In this document: positions 55,601-64,000 of the stretch, in pieces
How positions within the stretch are numbered: the first letter of the stretch is position 1
Layout of the letters: the number at the start of each line of letters is the position of its first letter
NCBI GenBank assembly: GCA_023055505.1
Contig: JALIRH010000035.1
Coordinates: 5,388,382-5,452,381 of the forward strand
Direction of reading: 5' to 3'
DNA: 64,000 nt
From: Callipepla californica brunnescens
Taxonomy: Eukaryota; Chordata; Aves; Galliformes; Odontophoridae
The notes under the pieces: generated by a model
Told to the model about the DNA's origin: nothing
Database searches by the model: none
What the model saw: the letters and a program-made list of their open reading frames with translations, nothing else
Translations under genes and position numbers: made by a program

Positions 55601-56009
55601 GGAGGAGAAGGACGCTGCCTATGCAGAGTGTTTGGGGCATCAGGGGATAAGGTGAGGTGCATTCAGCCCCATTGCATGGGCTGCTCTCTCACATACTCTG
55701 CTCTGATGGAGGATTTCGTTGGGAGTTGGTAGCATGCTGAGCATCTTCAGGGCACCTCACAGGGCTGGGAGCCAAGATTTCAGATCCATGCGATGCAATA
55801 GGGGTGTTTGGCAGCACTGGAGCTGCTGATGACAGTTGTGTCTATCTCAGCACAGCAGTGCTGGAGGGAGGCAGGCAGGTTTCCTTCTGATCCAGCATTT
55901 CCTTGGGTTATTTCTGCACATCACCACGATTCCTGAAGGAATCATGGCTATGATTCAGGAGGCTGCAAAGCCACCTAACCCATCCCACGGAGCCACCTCT
56001 GCTCCGCAC
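52616..56009. other. Intergenic DNA, no gene seen
   Basis: No recognisable gene or transposon. A small complex dyad at 55928-55955 (GATTCCT/AGGAATC next to GAATCAT/ATGATTC) is the only structure noted. Confidence 0.65.
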
Positions 56010-56426
56010 TCATCCTAAAGACGTCAAAGGAAGCGAGCACCACGGGCAGATAAAGTGGGGGGGGAAGGGGAGGCCGCCTGGCAGGCAGCACACAGAGAAG
56101 GTCAGCAGCAGCCGTGGTCTCTCTCGATAGCAAAACCAGGTCAGGGCATGGCCAGAATCACAGGAAACATCATCGTCATCCGTGAACCCTAAGAGGAGCT
56201 GTGAGCCATCATGAGCTGTGGGCTGCTGTGATGCCTCCTCTCCACCACTGAACCAGCCATAGTAATTCAGCTGCTCCTCGCATGCTTTGTCCTCCAGACA
56301 CTTACCCAGCTCTGTAGCCTTCCTCTGGGCACTCTCAAACAGTTTAGTGTCTCCCTGCTCTCTAATTTCTTGCACATGCCTGAGCAGCACTGTTGAAAAC
56401 TCAGTTTGGTGCTGGGATTTCCTTAT
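56010..56426 (-). other. Protein-like open frame of unknown nature on the minus strand
   Basis: An open frame runs on the minus strand between a TAA at 56427-56429 and a stop just below 56010. Its middle part reads like real protein (LRHVQEIREQGDTKLFESAQ, then RKATELGKCLEDKACEEQL), charged and helical in character, followed by an acidic GFTDDDD stretch. It begins with no ATG in the upstream part. An AG at 56390-56391 and a good donor G|GTAAGT at 56305-56300 could define an 84-base phase 1-1 exon at 56306-56389. I do not recognise the family. It may be a decayed exon, a transposon relic or chance. Confidence 0.25.
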
Positions 56427-56429
56427 TTA

Positions 56430-57179
56430 GGTGAGGTGCTGGGCTGGGATCACTGCTTGGGCCTCTGGATGGTGGCAGCTCAGCTCAGAGTCCATGTGCC
56501 ATCCTTCTCCAGGACAGACACATCCATCCTCACCCCTTCCCCCTCTCCCCTCATTACTGCCCCTATTAGAGATTGCATTTCCCAGCTCTCTGTCTTAATG
56601 GTGTCCCTGAGGAGACATTGCTCGCTGTTAATGCCTCTGCCCCCCCCAGGAATTATCCAAGTGATGGGGTTAATTTGGGAAAGAGACGAAGGTGAAGCTC
56701 CAGGAGATGGCAATTAACAGGAGACAGCACTTAGGGACCTCACTGCAAATGAAAAAACAACAGATCCCTGCCTCTGTGGTGACAAGGAGTGGTTTAAGGG
56801 GGTTGTCCAGAGCCCAGAAACCTGGGGGTAATTTGGGGCGAAACTGTGTTCTGCACTGCTTCAGTGCATGAGAGCACTCAGAGATGGGGTCAGAGCCTCC
56901 CCACCCCAAGGACGTGGAGATCTAGGTACAGATTTAGATTCAGCTCAGGGCCTGCACTGTGCTGCAATCAATACAGCAGCGGCTGAAGGCGATTTAATTG
57001 CGGCAAGTAATGACCCGGCACCCTGGGGAGATGTTTGTGGATGGAAGTCGAGGAATTTGCTCAGATCTGTGCTGAGGTGCGCAGTGGGATGAGTCCCAGC
57101 ACAGAGAGTTTTTCCCCTTTTTTGGAAGAAAAATGTCTCTCCACCTCTTATTTTTTTTTTCCCCCTTAACTTGAAAACC
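56430..57179. other. Intergenic DNA, no gene seen
   Basis: Unique mixed sequence with a C run near 56641. Nothing nameable. Confidence 0.7.
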
Positions 57180-57335
57180 ATCATCTACTGTCCATAAGAA
57201 AACAGGCAGCTATGTATCGCAGACGGCGTAATTCCAGGACAAGCTGCTCCCTTTTGACACCGCAGAGAGGAATGCGGAAAAACAGTTTCAAAAGCCCAAG
57301 AGAAATAATTATCAATTTTCAGCCACAGCAGCCTG
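57180..57335. promoter_or_regulatory. Candidate conserved non-coding block
   Basis: 'aagaaaacaggcagctatgt', 'aacagtttcaaaagcccaag' and 'gaaataattatcaattttca' form a balanced, repeat-free segment between GC-rich flanks. The suggestion rests on composition only. Confidence 0.22.
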
Positions 57336-60300
57336 GAGCCGGTGGGGCATACGTGGGGCAGGGCTCAGCCCGGGGCTGCCATGGCCAACGGTTTGAGCCA
57401 GCAGAGCGAGTGAGCGTGGGTGCCAACACAGCTGAGGTATGTGGTGTGAATAGGTGTGAACATCCTGAGAGCTGCAGAACGCTGTGACAAGGTTCTGGAT
57501 TTCTAGGAGTCTCATAGCGGTCCTTTTTCACTCTTTTCTGACTGTTTTTTTTCTAAGCTGTGACTTTCTGGAGGGTGTGGGTGATGCTGTTTTTGAGGTG
57601 GAGGTGGAGGACAGGCTCCAGCATCACTCAGAAGCACTTTCTGAGCCCTCTAGTGGTGTGTGCTGAGCTGAGGGACAGATCTCCCTCAAAAACCCACTCT
57701 TTTGTTCCACGAAAATAAAAAGCAGTCTGTATTTTCCCCAGAATTTTCCCCAGAACGAGGAGTCAAATCCCAAACCCCCTCGTTGTTGCTTTTCTTCTTT
57801 ATTCTTCGCTCCTACGGAAGCGGCGATTCATCCGTTTGGTTAAAACCCTTCTCTGCCTCTTTAGAACCAACGAACGTACGCAAACATTCATTTCAAAACT
57901 GAAAAGCCCTTTTGAAAAGACAAAGGTGGGCTGACGTGGTGCGAGGACAGGCAGGGCAGCATAGGGGACTCGTGTTTTATCTACCATTTATTCCTCTCTC
58001 TGAAGAAAATAACATCACCGGGGTCTTATCTGGGAGCTGGGAAGGCACAGGGGATTGGGGAAGAGCTTACGTGTTTCTTTCCAAGCTGTGTTTCTAAAAT
58101 AAGTTGATGTTTATTTGGTTGCGAGGGAAAAACGTTTAAGTTTGATTTCCTGTCCGTGCTGGAAACAGCAAACATTTTAACAAAGGGGAGTATGGGAAAA
58201 GGTGGCTTGAAAAGCAGCAGTGTCCTCAGGTGTTTGGGCTTTGTTTAAGTACACCATCGCTGACAGCATCACCCCCAGCTGCCCGGTCTGCCATACCCCA
58301 GCAGTTTTCCCCAGGGCACACACAGCTTTGTGCCCCACCTACCCCATAGGAGTGTGAGTTTTGACTGAACTTGCTCTTTCTGGTGGTTTAGCAGATGTAG
58401 ACAGAGCTGCAAAAGCCTTGGGGTGGGATTCTGCCCTTTACTACCTGAGCATCCAGCCTTTCTTTTGGGTTTTTGGCACCTTTTCAGGCTTGTTCAGGAG
58501 GTAAAATGAGCAGTTTGGGGAGTTAGGATGGATATCCAGGGAGAAAAACTCCTGGAGACCCACAGCCCACATTCAGAGGAATGTCAGGATAGACTGAGGG
58601 GAAATGTCCCCTCCATATTGAGCTCTCAGCTTAAGCAATGCTCTCCCACACCTTTCCCTCAGTCTGCATGGGGTGGAACAGCATGCAGCCATGCTCGAGG
58701 TGTCACCTTGGATTCAGGGTTGTATTTTGCCAAGTGTGGACACCCCAGTAGACTTCACTGAAGGGCTCAGCATAAGGGACCCCAAACCATTCACCTCACT
58801 GTCCTGCTGCTGGTTTTAGCGGTTTGCAAATGCAAACCAGCCTGATCGTGCTGCTCTGGCAGCCACAGGAGCTTCACATCACCATCCTGACTGCATTTGC
58901 AAGGCTCGGGCACTGCAGTCCTGGAAACCACCTGGAGCAGCCCACATCAAAACAGAACAAAGCAAGACCTGAATGTGTGAGGATGGAGGGATGCCCTCTT
59001 CTCTTTAATTATGGTAATAGGTGATACTAAGAATAATATATGACTACGGGTGAATGAAAAAGTGGCTGTGCCAATCTCAGTAAGAGGCAAAAAGCAAAGC
59101 GGTGCTGCAGGGCACCATGATTTTATAGGCTTCCCCTCTTTTTGGAAGGGAGGATGGGTGGAAAGAGCGGGAGCAGTGCCACACGATAAATGAGAAAAAG
59201 AGAAGAGCAGCTGAAGGAGATGAGCTGCTGAAAAGGGCGTGCTTGGGATGGGTTTGCCAGCACACCCACTTCTTCTGCAGGCTGGTAGCTCAGGCTGAGT
59301 CAGTGATCCCCAAATGAGTGTGCCCGTGGACCTGATAACCTGAGGTTCTTTTTAGTACTTCTATGTTTCTCTTCACAGTGCTCCTGTGGCATGCAGCTGC
59401 TCCATGAGAGAAGAAATATCAGAGCATGCCCCGGAATGAGTGGGTCTTGTTTGCTGGGAGCTAGAGCCTCAGCTCCCCACCTTAATGGCAAGCACAGGTT
59501 GGGTCTTACAAGCTAAAACAGGGGAGGAATCTGGGAGAAGCTCCACCTCAGGTGCAGCACTCAGGAACGGTGGCTTTGGGGTAAATGCACACATATACAT
59601 ATAAATCTTCCTCTTGGCCACGTGTGATGCTGGTCCTGCAGAATGGGATGAGTGTTTTGGTCCCTCCCCTGTGCATGGGGCACTGCGCTGTTATTTTGGG
59701 ATTGCGTTACATATCTCCCCAGATGGAAAGCCTCGCTCCCCAGTGGGTTATAAAACCAAAAAAAGGAAAGGTCCTGACCCCATCAGTAAAACAGCAACCA
59801 CGTTTCTTGGGGAGAAATCCTTTTACGAGGCAGAGAGGAGGAAGTTTGGGGCTGGGGGATGGAGCCAGAGGCAAAACGGGGATCAAAAGAGCCGAGCCCG
59901 TTCATTTAGAGACCGGTGGAGGTTATGGCAGCGTGAGGTGGGATACAATTACAGAAGGGCTTCATTAACAAACTTCAGCTCTATGTGCAAAGGTGGGAGG
60001 GAGGTGAAATCCCAGCCAGCAGGATGCTCCAGCCACTCAGTGCTGGCAAAACAGACTGAGAAAGGTGGAGGAGCTTTAATTCTTTGTTGATATTTAAGCT
60101 GAACTGAGCCTGTGCGGCTCCTTTCCTTCTGCAGCTATAAATAGAGGGAAGAACCTCGTGGCTGTACAAAATCCACAATGTACAGGTGGAAAATTGGGAT
60201 TTTATCGAGCACCAATTGTGGCTGGAATTGGTTTCCTTCCAACGATCCCTTTAAAAATAAACAAAAAAGAAAAGCAGAAGGCTTCAATGCATCTGATCGT

Positions 60301-63300
60301 GGAGGCTTTTGGTTTCTAAAGAGGAAAAACTGAAACCTGGTATGGGGAACCAAACCAAAGGAGAGGGGCCAGCAGGGATGCTGCTGTTCACCTGCTTCAG
60401 CTGTTTCACACCTGAAAACCTGTGCTTATCTTTGGGTTTTAACAGGATTCTTTCTTTCTTTTCTTTTTTTTTTTTTGGTCTGTTTGGGGTTTGAGAGGAC
60501 TTCTTTCTGCTTGAACACCTCTGTGTGATGTTTTTTTTAGGATGCTGGAATGGTTCCCACTCAGGCAGCATCCCTTTAATGGACAAAACACCATCGTGCA
60601 CAGGCAAATATCAGCTTCCTTCTGAAAAGGGTAACTTTGTCTCTGCGTTTTTAGAGATTAATTTGACCTTTTTCAGCACGTTTCCTCCCTGACTCACTTT
60701 CACTCAAAATTTCCCTGGACACAAAACTGTTTTCTGACCCATTTGCTCACCAACCCCTCACCCAATCCACCAAAGCCATGAGAACAGCTCCCAAACCCTC
60801 CAATAAACGTGAGATGTCGCAGCTGCTGTCAAACAGGACAGCATGTCCTCGTGTCCCAGTTTCTGTATCGAAGAAAATGGTGCTTTTTCACCACCTCAAA
60901 GCATCTCTTGACTTTTACGGTTGCCAAGGTCTGATTGTAACAGTTTTATATTTATGTTTACAGCCACCTGTACTACCAGCACAGCATGGACACATCGGGG
61001 ATGCTGCAAGGCTTTTCCTGGGCAGCCTTCCGCAAAAGGATTGCAGGTGCAGATAGGAGGGAGACTGTTTATCTCAGAGCATGTGGATTAATTGTAGCAG
61101 GTCTTGGTTTTAAACCAATATTTAGACTTGGACATTTTGCTCTCCCAGTTCCCATGCCCATTGCTGCCAGTTTGTGGCTCTGGTGGTGTGGGTTTGGCAG
61201 GCAGGGTGGTGAAATGTCTGAGATTTCCCCCATTTTGTCTCCTGACACCTTCAAGCAGTATTTACCCTTTCCCATTAGCCTTTACCATCCCACAAGATGA
61301 TGCAATTAAAGGCTTTGATCTACAAATGGATTAAAATCCACCTCCAGAATCCTGATTGCCACCGAGGCTCTGGTGCTCTCTTCTCTGACCTCAGCTCCTC
61401 ACGGCCCATTTGCATCGATCTGTCACAAAGACACATCCCTATTTCCAAGCACTATTCAGACAGAGGACTTGGAGCCCACAAAGCCATTTTCTGCCCTGGG
61501 GTTGAGTCATGCCCCACATCTCCCCACTGTGTAGCAGCTACGAGTGCCAGCTCAGCAGTGCTGCCATCATTGCCCTGTACCTTGCCACCCAACAGTTGCA
61601 GCTCTTTGCTCTCTGTGCCTATTTATTCTGTTTTTCCTATCGTGGGGCTCTGTTGCTCCGCAGCCCTTTATCTTGATCGTGAGTGCTGCTGGGTGAGCCA
61701 CCCGCACAACAAAGCAAAACCAAGCAAAATGAAGCAACACGCTGCTGCCTCTACCATGGGCCGCTCCCAAGCCGCCCCACGAGCAGAAGTGAGACGAGGA
61801 GCTCTTTGCACGTGGACACGAAACCAATCTCCCACGTCACTCTGAGTCACCGCACTGTTTGCCTCGGTTTTTCGGGTGCTCATGGCAACGCTCAGAACCC
61901 CACAGAAATCTCTGTGCTGCATCTGTGGGATTTTCAGAGAGGCACAGTGCAGGAGGGAGGTCAGGCACCGAGCAGTGCTGAGCATCAACAACATGATGGC
62001 CCAATATTCTAAGAAATGTGGGTCCCCTGCTGACTTAGCAGCTCCTTTCGGTGCATGTTGGTGAGCCCACCGTGCGGGGCACCAAACTGAAAAGATTCAG
62101 CCTGAAGCTGAAGTTTGCAACGGCCCAGGCTTTGGTCTTAGCCAAAACCACATTTCTTTGATGCTCAGGACACTCTCATGTGCTGGGGCACCACCAGCCC
62201 AAGCTGAGCACATCGGTGCAGCTGAGCTTTGCTTTCTTCACTCTTTTTCTCCACTTTTCCCCCCTTTTTTTTGGTGTTAGCACATTATCTGCAGCGTGGT
62301 TTCGGGACGTATGACTCAGGAGTGCCTTTCAGTCCTCAGTAAGCTGCTCCCTGGGTTTGCAGAGGCACCATCAAAGCCACTCAAACCTGGGCACCGAGTG
62401 CCACCACTGCCCCGAAACCCTCCCATGGCACGTGGGTGGGAGACTTTCCAAAAACCCTCATTGCCTTTGGAGCAGAGGTACAGATCTGAGTGGCATTCGA
62501 GCTCCTAAATCATCCTGAAACCTCGATGCTTCGTGCTGTATGGTCTTCACAATGTCTGTGATTTATTGAGGGGTTTTATTCCCACTCCCCATGTGATTCA
62601 CTCATTTACCTGCTGGCAATATCCTCACGGCTTCCCGCATAATCCTCTCTTTTTGACAAAACCATCTTCTCAGCTGCCTGGATGTGATGGAGAGGAAAAG
62701 AACCCGCCAGCACTTTGTTGGCCAGAGGGGCTGAGGGTGCCTTTGGAGATACCATTGCCACCCACAAGCCTTCCGCCCTCGGTGGGTTTTTGGTGTGTCT
62801 GGCCCAGGCAGAGGGCAATCACTGACTTTCCAAGAGTGTTCATCTCGGTAGAAACAAACAAAAAAAAGCAAAGCTTTCCTATGTCCGCCCCCATTGTGCC
62901 AATATCAACCCAGAGCTGCAATCCCAAACCACGGGAGGGCTGAGGATGCTGGAGCAGATTGTGGGAATGGGGGATGAAAGGCAGCAGAGTCGTAGTTTTA
63001 TCCTTCACTTGGGTGAGTTTGGCTTCTCCAGCCGTTTCCCACCCTGTGCAGCAAAATAAAGCTGTACATTAATCAGAAACATCCTCTGTGGTGCTGAGGA
63101 GGAGAGTGAGAGGAGGCGTTTACAGGCTACAAAATTCCCAATATTTACCCCATCAGCTGCTGTACATCTTCCTAATGGAATCAGATGGGATCTTGTCCCA
63201 TGACACCTCCGGGAATCTTTGTGTTAACCTTTTCCTGGCTGCTACTTGGGGTTGCAAATGCCTGGCTCCCACTGGGATGCTCTCCAAACCCCACGTACCA

Positions 63301-64000
63301 GCAAACCAACCCCACGGTGTGCATGGAGGACCCGCTCAGAGCATTGGCACTGAGTTCCCATCCACAGGTGATTTTATTTTAAGGTATTTTTGCACCCCTG
63401 CGAGTGTTCCACACCTACAACTCACCACCAAGCTGTGCACCAACTCTGCTCTAGACAACAATACTTGGCTGAAGCTGCCACTAGGCATCACCAGCCAAAC
63501 ACTCACACTAATGAAGAAGGGAAACAATCCCTGCCCGTGCCTATTTATAAAAGCCACGTCTCCACAAGGTGGTTAATTATAGATTGAGCTGCAAGCAGCT
63601 GGAAGCAACGCCAGCCTCCCTGCATTGCTGCTGTGTTGAAGGGGATTTGAGGGGACTGTGGGATGCATGGAGGGGATGCTGTATGGCTGGGATGCAGAGC
63701 TGGGGTGCTGGAGGTAAATGCTGTCTGCAACACGATGGGGAGGCCGCCCTGGGGCTGGGGGCTTGTTTATTGGCAGGGTCCTGACCTCCCCTGTTTATGA
63801 CCCCCCCGGGACCTCGGCATGGAAACGGGATTTGTAATGTAACACTAACAATAACATAGCTCAGAGAGCCGTGACAGGGGCATTTTCTCCTACACGCTGC
63901 AGCTGGCTCCCAGCGATGGAGAGGTGAGGAGGAGGAGGATGCTCGGCGTGGTCACGGCAGCACGCCTCGGATCAGGCACTAACGGGGGCCTCGAGCTCCT
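57336..64000. other. Intergenic DNA to window end, no gene seen
   Basis: No exon, RNA gene or clear transposon is recognisable. T runs occur near 60463 and 62262. Open frames such as 59614-60090 plus show no known domain. An AATAAA at 63054-63059 has no associated transcript evidence. Confidence 0.65.

Noticed and set aside
55928..55955. Overlapping short dyads around GATTCCT and GAATCAT
   Set aside because: Arms of 7 bases with short loops are expected several times by chance in 64 kb.
59614..60090. 158-codon plus-strand frame with a Lys/Arg-rich middle
   Set aside because: It starts without an ATG and shows no family signature; I could not distinguish it from noise.
1..64000. CRISPR arrays, operons, toxin-antitoxin or phage modules, tRNA or rRNA genes, endogenous retrovirus
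   Set aside because: The DNA is a spliced vertebrate locus; no regularly spaced repeats, cloverleaf-type sequence, LTR pair or viral gene frame was seen.

Overview
The window is vertebrate nuclear DNA, almost certainly from a bird and most likely chicken or a close galliform. The main evidence is a set of seven spliced exons that together encode residues 28 to 440 of the ETS1 transcription factor (p54 numbering). Several CR1 LINE 3' fragments, the dominant avian interspersed repeat, sit in and around the gene. No bacterial, viral or organellar gene organisation is visible. This is a sparse locus: one protein-coding gene on the plus strand and a large amount of intronic and intergenic DNA.

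Layout. Positions 1-17511 are the 3' part of a large ETS1 intron; the upstream first exon(s) carrying the start codon are outside the window. Coding exons (traditional numbers III to IX) lie at 17512-17631, 18240-18440, 21635-21712, 21837-22082, 25540-25800, 33760-33878 and 34693-34908 (stop TGA at 34906). Every junction has AG/GT borders and a continuous reading frame. A 3' UTR of about 4.2 kb follows, to a probable poly(A) signal ATTAAA at 39105-39110. From about 39126 to 64000 I see no convincing gene. It looks like intergenic DNA with unique sequence, old repeats and several AT-rich blocks that could be conserved regulatory elements.

How it works. ETS1 is a signal-dependent transcription factor. 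Exon III carries the ERK docking and phosphorylation site, exons III-IV the Pointed (PNT/SAM) domain, exons V-VI the acidic activation region with a SUMO site, exon VII the Ser-rich calcium-responsive and autoinhibitory region, and exons VIII-IX the DNA-binding ETS domain. Exons III to VII are all multiples of three with phase-1 borders on both sides, so the regulatory modules can be skipped without losing the ETS domain.

I found no undescribed multi-gene system. The observations most worth following are the skip-tolerant exon design, weak donors at exons VII and VIII, a CR1 fragment inside the 3' UTR, three miR-200-type seed matches and a bulged stem-loop in the 3' UTR, two perfect 12-bp-arm hairpins in introns, MIR-like fossil repeats, a CpG-dense spot at about 47.2 kb beside an acceptor-like sequence, and a protein-like antisense ORF at about 56.0-56.4 kb.
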